Shown: positions 24,379 to 33,663 of the stretch, in pieces
Position numbering within the stretch: position 1 is the stretch's first letter
Layout of the letters: the number at the start of each line of letters is the position of its first letter
From: CAWBRT01 sp963814745
Lineage (GTDB): Bacteria; Acidobacteriota; Terriglobia; Terriglobales; Acidobacteriaceae
Assembly (NCBI GenBank): GCA_963814745.1
Contig: CAWFEA010000006.1
Span: forward strand, 1-64,000
Length of the DNA: 64,000 bases
Reading direction: 5' to 3'
Made by a program: the position numbers and the translations under genes
Notes under the pieces: model-generated
What the model was told of the DNA's origin: nothing
Seen by the model: only the letters and a program-made list of their open reading frames with translations
Database searches by the model: none

Positions 24379-26218
24379 TGCCCACCTCTGTTCCCATGGC
24401 GTTGCCCACTTCCGTTCCCAGGTAGGCGTCAATCACCTCTTGGTTTCTCTCGATGGCTTCAGCCGGGCCTTCGGCGATCTTCTTGCCGAAATTCAAGACG
24501 GTGATGTGATCGGAGACGTTCATCACCAGGCTCATGTCGTGTTCGACCAGCAGGATGGTGATGCCACGATCCCTGATCTGGAAGAGCAGGTCCACCAGGG
24601 TCTCAGTCTCGGCAGGATTCAGACCGGCGGCGGGCTCGTCTAGCAGGAGAAGCTTGGGGTCCGAGACCAGCGCGCGCGCCAGTTCGAGGAGCCGCTGCTG
24701 CCCGTAGGGGAGGCTTTTCGCCTCGTTGAATTCTTTTCCCCAGAGACCGACGAACGCCAGAGTCTCCAGAGCTTTCCGGCGCAGGGCAGCCTCTTCGGCG
24801 CGCTGCGAAGACAACTGCAACACGCTTCTAACCAGTCCCGCCCGAGAGCGGCAGTGCTGGCCAATCAGGACGTTGTCCACTACAGTCAACTCGCCGAACA
24901 GACGGATATTCTGGAAGGTCCGCGCCACCCCATGGGCGGTGATGACATGGGGTTTCCGGCCAGCGATGGGTTTGCCGCCGAGAAGAATTTCACCCGCCGT
25001 GGGGACGTATAAGCCACTCAGCATGTTCAGCATGGTGGTCTTGCCCGAACCATTCGGTCCGATGAGAGCCTGAATCTCGCCGTCGCGGATATCCATGTCC
25101 ACGCCGTCTACCGCCTTCAATCCGCCGAAGTGTTTGGCCAGGCCCTTGACGGCGAGCAGTGTCCCGGTGCTCCCGGCCCGATCGGGGTTTGGCGAAAGGG
25201 AGTCCGGTCTCAAAGGTCTAAGCTCCGCCGCCACATCGCCCGCAGCCTCCGAGCCGGAGGTCCGCCAGGCAAGCAGTCGTTGACTGACCCGAAGACCCCG
25301 CACCAGGGCAGCGATGCCGCCCGGCAGGAAGATCATCACGGCCACGATGCTGGCCGCGTAAACCATCATATAGTAGTCCTTGAGGAACCTCAGGGTCTCC
25401 GGCACCAGGGTGAGCAGCGTGGCACCTACAATCGAACCCACCGCCGAGCCATTCCCGCCGAGCACCATCATGGCCAGCAGCATTACCGACTGATCGAAGG
25501 AGAACGTGTCGGGACTGATGTAATGCGAGCCGCTGTGGGCAAACAGCCATCCGCCGAACCCGCCGTAACCGGCCGATAAGGCGAAGGCCATGATCTTGTA
25601 ATAGGTGGCGTCCACTCCCGCCGTCTCGGCCGCCATCTCATTTTCGCGGATGGCCATGAAGGCACGCCCCACGCGCGAGTTCTTGAGCCGGATCGATGCC
25701 CAGGTGAGGAGGATCAGGGAGACCGCCGCCACGTAGAAAAATGTGTTGGGGTCCTTGAATTCGTAGGGCCCGATTTTCGGCGAAGGAATCTTGGCAATGC
25801 CGTCGGATCCATCGGTGAGCCAAGTAGCGTTGATCAGGACGAGTTGCAGGATAATCCCGAAGCCGATGGTGGCCATGGCCAGGTAGTGGCCGGAAAGCTT
25901 CAGCGTAGGAATGCCCAGGAGCACCCCAAACAGGGCCGCCACCACGAATGCGGCGACCATGCCCACCCAGACTGACATCCCGCATTTGACGGTGAGCAGC
26001 GCAGTCGTGTAAGCCCCCACTCCCCAAAAGGCCGCTTGAGCCAGGGAAAGCTGGCCGGTATAACCGAGGACGATGTTCAGCCCGAGGCAAGCCACGGAGA
26101 AGCTGATCGCCAGATTCACCAGGTTGAGCCAGTAGCCGCTGCCCACCATCCAGGGAAAGACCAGGACAGCGAGAGCGAGGCTCACGACAAGCAGCGGCGT
26201 GACCGCGCGTGGACTCAT
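24371..26218 (-). CDS. Fused LivM permease - LivG ATPase
   Basis: A 615-residue fusion. Residues 1 to about 325 form a LivM permease with roughly eight to ten membrane spans (NIVLGYTGQLSLAQAAFWGVGAY, MMVLGGNGSAVGSIVGA). After a Ser/Asp/Pro linker (about 325-352) comes a complete LivG ATPase with GPNGSGKTTMLNMLSG, SLPYGQQRLLELARAL and LLLDEPAAGLNP. Fusion of these two subunits occurs in some Liv-type importers. The C-terminus ends in a duplicated MGTEVGNA caused by a 24-base tandem repeat at about 24371-24418. Confidence 0.92.
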   Translation of the reverse strand: MSPRAVTPLLVVSLALAVLVFPWMVGSGYWLNLVNLAISFSVACLGLNIVLGYTGQLSLAQAAFWGVGAYTTALLTVKCGMSVWVGMVAAFVVAALFGVLLGIPTLKLSGHYLAMATIGFGIILQLVLINATWLTDGSDGIAKIPSPKIGPYEFKDPNTFFYVAAVSLILLTWASIRLKNSRVGRAFMAIRENEMAAETAGVDATYYKIMAFALSAGYGGFGGWLFAHSGSHYISPDTFSFDQSVMLLAMMVLGGNGSAVGSIVGATLLTLVPETLRFLKDYYMMVYAASIVAVMIFLPGGIAALVRGLRVSQRLLAWRTSGSEAAGDVAAELRPLRPDSLSPNPDRAGSTGTLLAVKGLAKHFGGLKAVDGVDMDIRDGEIQALIGPNGSGKTTMLNMLSGLYVPTAGEILLGGKPIAGRKPHVITAHGVARTFQNIRLFGELTVVDNVLIGQHCRSRAGLVRSVLQLSSQRAEEAALRRKALETLAFVGLWGKEFNEAKSLPYGQQRLLELARALVSDPKLLLLDEPAAGLNPAETETLVDLLFQIRDRGITILLVEHDMSLVMNVSDHITVLNFGKKIAEGPAEAIERNQEVIDAYLGTEVGNAMGTEVGNA

Positions 26219-26228
26219 GGCCGCGCCC

Positions 26229-27110
26229 CTATGCCTTCTCGGCGATCTTTTCGCCGAAGAAACCCTGCGGACGGAAAAGCAGGACCAGGATCAGAAGGAC
26301 GAATGCGAACGCGTCGCGGTAGGCGCTGGAGATGTAATAGGCCGCGAAGACCTCGACCACGCCAAGGAAGATTCCCCCGAGGATTGCCCCGGGTACACTT
26401 CCAAAGCCTCCCACGATGGTGGCACAAAACGCCTTGAGCCCCAGCATGGCGCCCATCTCTTTGGTCACGTAGAAGATCGGGCCGATCAGAATGCCCGCCG
26501 CCGCGCCCAGGATGGAGGCGTAGATGAAGGTAATCGCGATCATCCTGGCCACGCGGATGCCCAGCAGCCGCGCCATTTCCTTGTCCTGTGCCGTTGCCTG
26601 CATCCGCTTGCCCAGAGTTGTCTTTTCAAAGAAAAAGTACTGGAACACGAGCAGCGCCAGGGTGGCCACGATGATCACGATGTACTGCGGATCGACGAAG
26701 ACACCGGCCACTTTCAAAACGTCCGGGGGTGTCGGCCGTTGCATAAGGAGAGGCTCAGCCCCGAAGACCAACTGCGCCCCGTTCCTGAGAAAGAGGGACA
26801 CCCCGATAGTGGCGATGATGACGGGAAGAAACGTGCGGTGACGCAGGGGATAGTACACAATCCGCTGAAAGACGATCCCGAATACCCCCATAAAAACAGC
26901 CGTGACCAAGTACGTCAGGGGGAACGGAAGCTTCATGGTTTCCATCAGCCAGACGGCGACGAAGGCCGGGACCATGACAAACTCGCCCTGGGCGAAGTTC
27001 ACAACCCCCACCGCGTTATAGATCAGGACGAACCCCAAGGCGACCAGGGCATAAATGGAGCCCATGGCCAGGCCGGCAGTCAGCATTTGCAGGTTGGTAG
27101 CAACATCCAT
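26229..27110 (-). CDS. livH: Branched-chain-type ABC transporter permease LivH
   Basis: A 293-residue LivH permease with about eight membrane spans and family blocks GLAMGSIYALVALGFVLIYNAVGVVNFAQGEF and LLGIRVARMIAITF. With the LivM part of the next gene it forms the membrane channel. It lies 10 bases upstream of the fused livMG gene and 75 bases downstream of the binding-protein gene. That spacer contains a small GCCCTGG/CCGGGGC hairpin (27133-27153) and may adjust expression between the two. Confidence 0.92.
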   Translation of the reverse strand: MDVATNLQMLTAGLAMGSIYALVALGFVLIYNAVGVVNFAQGEFVMVPAFVAVWLMETMKLPFPLTYLVTAVFMGVFGIVFQRIVYYPLRHRTFLPVIIATIGVSLFLRNGAQLVFGAEPLLMQRPTPPDVLKVAGVFVDPQYIVIIVATLALLVFQYFFFEKTTLGKRMQATAQDKEMARLLGIRVARMIAITFIYASILGAAAGILIGPIFYVTKEMGAMLGLKAFCATIVGGFGSVPGAILGGIFLGVVEVFAAYYISSAYRDAFAFVLLILVLLFRPQGFFGEKIAEKA

Positions 27111-27185
27111 GCGGAAGTCTCCGGATGCGCGAGCCCTGGTGGTTACCCGGGGCCCGCGTATCCTGCGTCGTGAAAGCCTTTGAGG

Positions 27186-28316
27186 TTACTTGCCTGCCTT
27201 GACGATCTTGAGGAGTTTGGGACTCCCCTTCTCTATCTGTATGACGCTCACCTCGCTTAGTCCGTCACCGTTGGGAGTAAAGTCGAACGTGCCTAGTACG
27301 CCCTTGTATCCCTTGGTGGACAGGATTGCCTCGCGAATCTTGGCACGATCCTCGCCACCCTTTTTGATCGCGTTCGCCAGGATCTTAAGGCCGTCGTAGG
27401 TCCACGCCGAAGTGGCATCGAACTCCTGGTTGTATTCCTTCCGATAATCTTCAGCGTATTTCTTGCTCACCTCGCTCGCGCCGGGAACGAAGTCAGCGAT
27501 GGCGAGGAGTCCCTCGGCCGCATCCCGCGAGAGGCTAATCGTATCCCTCATCTGGCTGGAAGGAGAACCGATGTACTTGAAGGGCAAACCAAGCTGACGA
27601 TACTGCCGCTGAATCACTGCCACGTCCTCTGGGTTCGTGCCGTACAGGACCATGATCTCGGCGCCGGAATTCTTGATAGATAGGAGCTGTGCGGTGAAGT
27701 CCTTAGTCTTGGTGGTGTACCGCTCCCGCTTTACCAGGTTCAGGCCGGCTTCCCGAGCATACTTCTCGACAAGATCGGCGCCGCCGGTGCCGAAGGCGTC
27801 GGAATCGTGCAGGATGGCCACCTTGGTGTACTTGGTGTTTTCCTTGATGTACTTGACCATGGCGATGGCAGCAATCGAGTCATCCGGCCGGACCCGGAAC
27901 AGCCAGGGGTTCCCCTGCTTAGTCAGGCCGGCATTGGTTCCACCGATGATGGTGGGGATGCCGTAGTTCTTGATGGCGTCGGACATCGCTTGAATCTGGG
28001 TGCTTTTGACGGAGCCGACCAGCGCCAGAACCTTCTCCTGCTCTACGGCCTTCTGTAGAGCGGCCAGGGCTCCGGGATTGGTGGACTGGTTGTCTACGAT
28101 AATCAGGTTGATCTGCTTGCCGTTGACCCCACCGGCTGCGTTGATCTGCTTTACGGCGAGTTTGATGGCCTTGATCTGCAAAGCGCCCTCGTCCGCTGAG
28201 GCGCCGGTCACGGGCGGCGTAAAGCCAATCTTGATATCGGCCGCGTGCAGGCTAAGGACGCCTACAGTCATGCCGGCTGCGAGCCCGAGCAAACCAAGAA
28301 CAAACCTCTTGCGCAT
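27186..28316 (-). CDS. Branched-chain-type ABC transporter substrate-binding protein (LivK-like)
   Basis: A 376-residue periplasmic binding protein: signal peptide (LGLLGLAAGMTVGVLSLHA) followed by the type I fold of the LivJ/LivK family (IKIGFTPPVTGASADEG, QINAAGGVNGKQINLI, VALVGSVKSTQ, YGIPTIIGGTNAGLT). Family ligands include branched amino acids, amides and aromatic acids. Its position behind a dehydrogenase-kinase-dehydrogenase operon suggests a hydroxy acid or polyol-derived ligand, which is inference. Confidence 0.9.
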   Translation of the reverse strand: MRKRFVLGLLGLAAGMTVGVLSLHAADIKIGFTPPVTGASADEGALQIKAIKLAVKQINAAGGVNGKQINLIIVDNQSTNPGALAALQKAVEQEKVLALVGSVKSTQIQAMSDAIKNYGIPTIIGGTNAGLTKQGNPWLFRVRPDDSIAAIAMVKYIKENTKYTKVAILHDSDAFGTGGADLVEKYAREAGLNLVKRERYTTKTKDFTAQLLSIKNSGAEIMVLYGTNPEDVAVIQRQYRQLGLPFKYIGSPSSQMRDTISLSRDAAEGLLAIADFVPGASEVSKKYAEDYRKEYNQEFDATSAWTYDGLKILANAIKKGGEDRAKIREAILSTKGYKGVLGTFDFTPNGDGLSEVSVIQIEKGSPKLLKIVKAGK

Positions 28317-28460
28317 ACCTACCCCCTATCACTGAGTTGAGAATTCTTCCGGATTGCGTGAGGTACGATATCAAAAGCCCAGCGTTATGTAAAGGTAAAA
28401 GCTGCTTTGTGAACCGCGACAGGCGATGAGATTGATCTCCGTTTCAGCCCGGTTGCTCGC

Positions 28461-29492
28461 TTATCTCACTAACCATTCCGACATCGCGTTGGTATCTACC
28501 ACGCGCTTCAACTCACGCAAGAGCAAATACGGTGTCATGCGGAAGGTGTCGAGCGTAGCTCCCGCTAGATGGGGCGTGATGGTCACGTTCTCCATGGCAA
28601 GCAACGGATGTCCAGCGGGCAACGGTTCCGTCCAAAACACGTCAAGTGCGGCGCCGCCGATTCGCCGTTCTCTTAAAGCTGAAATCAAAGCAGCCTCATC
28701 GATCAGTCCCGCCCGCGCAGTGTTGATCAGGTATACGGTTGGTTTCATCCAGGCAAATTCTTTCTCCCCAATCAGTCCTTCGGTCTCTTTGCTGAGCCTG
28801 GCATGAAGGCTGATGAAATCGGATTGCCGGCACAACTCTTCCAGCGACCCCGCTTGCGCGCCGAACTCGCGCAGCGTCTCCTCCGCCACGAATGGATCGT
28901 GGACAAGCAGGCGGAGGCCGAAGCCGGACAACTTCTTCGCGACCGCCCGTCCGATAAAGCCCAATCCAACCAGCCCGACGGTCTTGTCTCGCATGTCGCC
29001 CATGAAGGCGGAATTCGCGTACTTCTTCTTCCATTCTCCCTGCACCAGGGCGGCGTGGCCTCTGGCCAGATTGCGTAGTTCAGCCAGCATGAGCGCGACC
29101 GTAAAGTCCGACACGGCCTCCGCGTTACGCCCCATGGTCTTCATTACTTTTATGCTTTTTTTCGCGGCGGCCTTCACATCTATGTTTTCCGTGCCTGCCC
29201 GGCAAACGCCTATGTACGAGGCGTTGCTGCGGTTGATCAACTGCTCGTTCAAAGGCGTATGGTGGGTGATAATCACATCCGCATTTTGCACCTGGTCGTT
29301 CAGTTCAGCCGGCGGCTGGCCCGCGCCCGGACCAAGCTTCTCGACTTGACTCCTCAAGAACCAGAACTCTTCTTCGCTGGCGGGTCGCCAATCGACTCCG
29401 TGAACCTCAGCGCCGGCTCCGAATACACCGCGCACGGCGTCCGCCAAGGTGGCGGATGACAGCAACGGATCTCCAACTACCAGGAATCTCAT
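28461..29492 (-). CDS. D-2-hydroxyacid dehydrogenase, second paralogue
   Basis: A 343-residue family member with NAD motif GLVGLGFIGRAVAKK, catalytic Arg in NTARAGLIDE, Glu in WTEPLPAGHPL and His in TPHLAGATLD. The N-terminal domain is longer than in the paralogue at 22578-23570 and the two are only distantly alike. It follows the FGGY kinase gene after 3 bases in the order dehydrogenase, kinase, hydroxyacid dehydrogenase, suggesting one pathway. A gap of 144 bases without a terminator precedes the Liv binding-protein gene. Confidence 0.88.
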   Translation of the reverse strand: MRFLVVGDPLLSSATLADAVRGVFGAGAEVHGVDWRPASEEEFWFLRSQVEKLGPGAGQPPAELNDQVQNADVIITHHTPLNEQLINRSNASYIGVCRAGTENIDVKAAAKKSIKVMKTMGRNAEAVSDFTVALMLAELRNLARGHAALVQGEWKKKYANSAFMGDMRDKTVGLVGLGFIGRAVAKKLSGFGLRLLVHDPFVAEETLREFGAQAGSLEELCRQSDFISLHARLSKETEGLIGEKEFAWMKPTVYLINTARAGLIDEAALISALRERRIGGAALDVFWTEPLPAGHPLLAMENVTITPHLAGATLDTFRMTPYLLLRELKRVVDTNAMSEWLVR

Positions 29493-29495
29493 AGC

Positions 29496-31007
29496 TCAGG
29501 CCTCACTCTTCATTAAGCAATCGATCTGATGGTGCGCTTGTCGCAGACAAGGATAAACATGGCGGTAGACTTCTTCAAATATGATGTGATAACGCGCATG
29601 GCGAGTCATGTCAGGGGTGTACACTTTTTGTTCTCCGCGCGTCTGATTCACCGCGTCAGCCGCATTCCGGTAAACTCCCGCACCAAGTCCCGCCAGCATC
29701 GCCGCCCCTAACGTAACTACCTCTGAAACTTCCGAACAAATGACAGGCTTGCCCAGGATGTCCGCTTTCATTTGCATCCAGAAGGACGAACGGGTAGCGC
29801 CTCCGACGACATTGAGGCAAGGTATAGGCTGCCCTGCGATCTCCTGGATGCCGTTAATAATCATGAGCGATTCATAGCAGAGTCCTTCCAGGATAGCCCG
29901 CACCAGGTCTCCACGGGTGTGGGAGGTGGTCAGCCCTATGAGCGCGCCCTTGGAAAGCGGGTCCGCACCCGGAGCGTACTTGCCACGGAAGTGCGGCAGC
30001 AGCAGCGCTCCCTTTGCTCCCAGAGGCGATTGTTCCGCTTCGGCGACCAGCTTGGCAAAATCTTCCCTGGTGATCTCCGTCCGGAACCAATCCAGAATGA
30101 CACCCGACGAAATCACTTGTCCGGCAATGTAGTACTTGTCGTCCACAACATAGTTCACGCAAGTGAAGTTGGAGTCGATATGCCGCGGATCATTGACCGG
30201 TTCGTCGGTCACCATCAGGATCTGCTCGCTGGTACCCACCGCGCTGAGGACCTGCCCGCTGTTGATCAGGCCGCAGGCAAAGGCGCCGCATACATAGTCC
30301 ATGCCGCCGGCGAAAACCGGAGTGCCTTCGGCGATGCCGGTTAATGCAGCCGCCTGCGACGTTACCTTGCCGACCAGTTCTCCCGAGCGTCTCAAGGTCG
30401 AACATATTTCTTCCGGGATGCGTGCGTGCTCGAGTATTTCTCGCGACCAGCGGCGGCGGCGCAAGTCCGCGGCCATTGTCCGGCATCCGACCGAGAGGTC
30501 CACACCGGCCTGCCCCGTGAGCCGATAGGCTATGTAATCCTGCATGGATAACCAGTGCTTTACGCGCTTGAATGAATCCGGCAACTGATCGCGGATCCAT
30601 TGCACCTTGGTGATGCCTGCCATCGGGTTCGGCACAAAACCGGTAATCGAATAAATCTTCTCCGCCCCGAAGCTCTCACGCCACCACCGGGCTATCTCTT
30701 CCGTGCGGGTATCAAACCATGCGATGGAACGATGGATCCACTGATCATTCTCGTCGAGCAGCACGCCGGCCGCGCCCATGCTTGCCACCGCAATTCCGTC
30801 AACCTTCCCGTCCACCTGGCGAGCGACTTCGCCAAGCACCTGCTGAACCGCATCCCATATTTGTCCGGGATCAAATTCGGCCCAATTGTTCTCGAGGTAG
30901 TGAGTGATGGTTGGCCGGCTGGCCGCGGCCCGCAAAGTGCCGTCGGCGGCATAGGCGGCAGCTTTGCAATTCGTAGTCCCCACGTCGATGCCGATCAAAC
31001 AGGCCAT
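29496..31007 (-). CDS. FGGY-family carbohydrate kinase, second paralogue
   Basis: A 503-residue FGGY kinase: GIDVGTTNCKAAAY phosphate loop, NWAEFDPGQIW substrate region, GGMDYVCGAFACG with the catalytic Asp, PHFRGKYAPGADPLSKGAL and VVGGATRSSFWMQM adenosine region. It phosphorylates a polyol or keto sugar, identity unknown; resemblance is to glycerol/erythritol/xylulose kinases as a class. GGGAGGAG precedes ATG 31007. It lies between a zinc dehydrogenase and a hydroxyacid dehydrogenase, in keeping with oxidation then phosphorylation of a polyol. Confidence 0.9.
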   Translation of the reverse strand: MACLIGIDVGTTNCKAAAYAADGTLRAAASRPTITHYLENNWAEFDPGQIWDAVQQVLGEVARQVDGKVDGIAVASMGAAGVLLDENDQWIHRSIAWFDTRTEEIARWWRESFGAEKIYSITGFVPNPMAGITKVQWIRDQLPDSFKRVKHWLSMQDYIAYRLTGQAGVDLSVGCRTMAADLRRRRWSREILEHARIPEEICSTLRRSGELVGKVTSQAAALTGIAEGTPVFAGGMDYVCGAFACGLINSGQVLSAVGTSEQILMVTDEPVNDPRHIDSNFTCVNYVVDDKYYIAGQVISSGVILDWFRTEITREDFAKLVAEAEQSPLGAKGALLLPHFRGKYAPGADPLSKGALIGLTTSHTRGDLVRAILEGLCYESLMIINGIQEIAGQPIPCLNVVGGATRSSFWMQMKADILGKPVICSEVSEVVTLGAAMLAGLGAGVYRNAADAVNQTRGEQKVYTPDMTRHARYHIIFEEVYRHVYPCLRQAHHQIDCLMKSEA

Positions 31008-31032
31008 GCACGCTCCTCCCAGGGACGTTGCA

Positions 31033-32127
31033 TTATCGAACTACGACCAGGTTGGGGTGCTGCCTGATTTCCGTTTGCAGTTCAGCGATGAATGGGGCGA
31101 CCGCGACCCGCAGTCCCGCATGGCTGCTAACCAGGTCCATGCCCGCGCAAATGTTATCCAGCGATACCAGATGGGTAAGAATCTTTCCGGCGGACACTTT
31201 GCCTCCGCGAATCATTTCCAAAGCGAGCGCGTTGTGGCGCGGGGCGGAAGAGAATGTACCGTAAAGAGCAATCTGCCGGTAATGCAGGTGGTTCACGTCC
31301 AGTTCGACCATCGGCTGATCCTTTGGCAAACCGGCGAAGAGACACACCTTGCCCATTTTGCTGGCCATCGCGAGACCGAGCTTTTGGGCGTCCGCGTTGC
31401 CGGCGGCCACAATCACGACGTTCGCGCCCAAGCCTCCGGTCAGGTCCATTACCGCCTTCACGGCATCGCTCAAGCTGAGGTCGATGTAGGCGTCGAAGCC
31501 GAACGACTTGGCGCGCTCCAATCTCCCGGCGCTGCGGTTGATCAGAAAAACCCTGCCGGCGCCGCGGGCCCGCGCCAGTTCAGCATGCATGTATCCGATG
31601 GGTCCGGCTCCCAAAACCGCCACGGAACTTCCCGGCCCAACGCCCACCACCTCCTGCGCGTTCAACACGCAGGCCAACGGCTCCGCCAGGGATGCCTCCA
31701 GGTAAGTCACGTCATCCGGAATGCGATTGACATTGCCGGCGCGCACCGCTCCCGCGGGGACAAGCACATATTCGGCAAAACCGCCGTTGTAGTGATGAGC
31801 GATGGTTTTGCGCGTGTAACACATGTTCTGCCAACCAGAAAGGCAGTAAGAACAGCTCCCGCACCCGATCGCCGGCGCAACAATCACGCGCTCGCCGACG
31901 CTAAAGCCATTGAGGTCAGCCGCCACCTCGACGATTTCTCCGGCGATCTCGTGGCCCAACGCGATCGGCGGCTTGATGGCAGCGTGTCCGTAACGGAATG
32001 TCCGCAGATCGCCACCGCAGATAGCGCAAGACATCACTTTAAGAAGAAGGCAGCCGGGTTCAACTCGCGGCTTGGCGATTTCCTGCACTTCCATTTTCCC
32101 GACGCCTTGATAGATCGCAGCTTTCAT
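31033..32127 (-). CDS. Zinc-dependent medium-chain alcohol/polyol dehydrogenase, second
   Basis: A 364-residue MDR enzyme: catalytic zinc ligands C37 (CAICGGD), H59 and E60 (LGHE), structural zinc C89, C92, C95 and C103, and nucleotide motif GAGPIGYMH. It resembles sorbitol or threonine dehydrogenases. AAAGGAAA precedes the ATG. It is the first gene of the minus-strand set that continues through the FGGY kinase and hydroxyacid dehydrogenase into the Liv transporter, so it probably oxidises the imported compound first. Confidence 0.9.
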   Translation of the reverse strand: MKAAIYQGVGKMEVQEIAKPRVEPGCLLLKVMSCAICGGDLRTFRYGHAAIKPPIALGHEIAGEIVEVAADLNGFSVGERVIVAPAIGCGSCSYCLSGWQNMCYTRKTIAHHYNGGFAEYVLVPAGAVRAGNVNRIPDDVTYLEASLAEPLACVLNAQEVVGVGPGSSVAVLGAGPIGYMHAELARARGAGRVFLINRSAGRLERAKSFGFDAYIDLSLSDAVKAVMDLTGGLGANVVIVAAGNADAQKLGLAMASKMGKVCLFAGLPKDQPMVELDVNHLHYRQIALYGTFSSAPRHNALALEMIRGGKVSAGKILTHLVSLDNICAGMDLVSSHAGLRVAVAPFIAELQTEIRQHPNLVVVR

Positions 32128-32340
32128 ACTCGATTTCCTTTTTCCCGGGTCTTCCCGCGGTCGCTTGACGTTCCGCCTCAGTGCTCAGACGGTCAATCGA
32201 TGATAGAGCAATGCAGCCGATTCCGGCTTCGCTGGAGTGTCAAAATCTTATCCCATGTTGCGCGGCCTAACAAGAATGGGCGAGAAAACGGCATCGCCAA
32301 CGGCACGTCAATCTGGACCGCAATCCATACGTGGAGCCGG

Positions 32341-32451
32341 CTACTTGGTGGAGAGCAGGCGGATGCGCGCAGTGAAAGCGGGTCCGGTGGTGTTGCTGAA
32401 GGTGAGGAACTGTGCAGAGTTGATGTCGTTGTTGACGACCGTAGGATTAAC
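32341..32451 (-). pseudogene. 3'-end relic of a probable secreted or surface protein
   Basis: Thirty-six codons read NDINSAQFLTFSNTTGPAFT and end ARIRLLSTK-stop, a beta-rich, Asn/Thr-rich tail typical of exported adhesin-like or domain-repeat proteins. A TGA immediately upstream (32452-32454) closes the frame, so only the tail is left. The family is not identified. It lies between the dehydrogenase promoter region and a strong hairpin. Confidence 0.3.
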
Positions 32452-32461
32452 TCACTTAAGC

Positions 32462-32497
32462 GGTAGTGGGCGACTTTGGAAAAAGTTGCCCACTACC
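32462..32497 (-). terminator. 16-bp perfect hairpin with GGAA loop behind the diguanylate cyclase
   Basis: Arms 32462-32477 and 32482-32497 pair over 16 bases (one G-U pair) around a GGAA tetraloop, beginning one base after the diguanylate cyclase stop. No T-run follows on either strand, so it may stabilise or end the mRNA, or be a mobile palindromic repeat with the GTGGGC core seen in this lineage. Confidence 0.5.
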
Positions 32498-32498
32498 C

Positions 32499-33400
32499 TT
32501 ATAACGGGCGTTCCCGCAGGCGTGCCGCTTGTCTATCATTAGGCTGCTCCGCCGCGAGTCGTCGACTCAAAGCGGCTCGGGTTGTGGCGCTGCCGTTGCG
32601 GTGTTTGCGCGCATGCATGTCTTGGTCGGCGGCATCAAGAACCTGGTCCAAGGTCTTGCCCTCTGACCACTCCGCCACTCCCACACTAACGGTCAGGGGA
32701 AAGTCCTCCAAATATCCGCCCTTGTTCCAGCGATCCAAATAATCTGAAATCCGTTTCATCACGACGCCGGCATCTCTCGCCGATGTATTGGCGAGGACGA
32801 TGAGGAACTCATCGCCTCCGTACCGTACGACCGCATCGGAGCCGCGGGTCGAACTCCGGAGTAATCCAGCCATTTCTGAAAGAACAAAGTCTCCCGTGAT
32901 ATGGCCAAACCGCGTATTGACTTTCCTGAACCGATCTATGTCCAGCACCAGAAAGGACAGGGGCTTCTGCGAACGCCTGGCATGGCTGATGTATCGTGTG
33001 GCCATCTCGTCGAGTGAGCGCCGGTTAAACCCTCCGTCAAAGGATCGGCAAAAGACTGCAAGCGTACCAGCTCGCTCTGGATCGTACCGGCAACCAACTT
33101 CTCACGTGCTTGACGGAACTTTGCACGCCGGCTGGCAACGTATGTATTCAGCACGGTGAGAATGGCAACCACGAAGAAGAACAGCCGTCTGGAGATGACG
33201 ATTTCGAAATGCACATCTCCCTGTTGGAAAAATGTCGGGAACAGAAGACAAAGCAGCGGGCATCCACCGACGATGCCGCTCAAGGCAACAATCAGCCACA
33301 ATTCCCAGTCGCGTTTCTCCAGCCGGGAAAGCTCTCGAGTTAAGTTTGCGGCGAGGCTGTGGCCCTTGTTGGGTGTCTCCTCAATCGGCGTGGAAGTCAT
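32499..33400 (-). pseudogene. Membrane diguanylate cyclase (GGDEF) with one frameshift
   Basis: Together two frames encode an N-terminal part with two membrane helices (LWLIVALSGIVGGCPLLCLL and FFFVVAILTVLNTYVAS), a short linker (RLQSFADPLT) and a full GGDEF domain. The domain has VLDIDRFRKVN, an intact GGDEF catalytic motif and SVGVAEW. The frame changes near 33029-33035, where the family has DPLTGL-NRR. The domain would make cyclic di-GMP from GTP. With every catalytic element intact, a sequencing indel is as likely as real inactivation. Confidence 0.8.
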
Positions 33401-33432
33401 AGTCCTGGTGCCTACTTCACATCTGGAATTTG

Positions 33433-33663
33433 CTATCGACGTTCGCCGTAATCAGCGCCTTTTGCCGCGCCTGGAGCCGGTTTTGACGGATTCAATCGGG
33501 CTTCAGCCTTGATCGCCTCTTCTTCGGAGTCATATGGCCAGAACTTCGGCCTTTCCATGCTAGGAGTCTTGAACTCCAATCCCCATTTGCTGTTTCGGAA
33601 TCGGACCTCGGTTTGCATCACGTCCTGATCGCCCGACGAGTTCTTCATGCAGGCCTCATTCAA
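33433..33663 (-). CDS. Small hypothetical protein
   Basis: A frame of up to 76 residues; starts at 33648 (MKNSSGD) or 33618 (MQTEVRF) are also possible. The core (FRNSKWGLEFKTP, then FWPYDSEEEAIKAEARLNP) looks like a real, charged cytoplasmic protein with a short helix. No family recognised. It ends shortly upstream of the diguanylate cyclase start on the same strand. Confidence 0.4.
   Translation of the reverse strand: MNEACMKNSSGDQDVMQTEVRFRNSKWGLEFKTPSMERPKFWPYDSEEEAIKAEARLNPSKPAPGAAKGADYGERR

Noticed and set aside
26199..27173. Long plus-strand open frame opposite livH
   Set aside because: Its composition (many His, Asp, Gln) is that of an antisense shadow of a membrane protein gene, and livH on the other strand has family motifs throughout.
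30964..32466. A 500-codon plus-strand open frame
   Set aside because: It lies antisense to the zinc dehydrogenase and FGGY kinase genes, whose family motifs and ribosome binding sites are clear; its translation matches no protein pattern.
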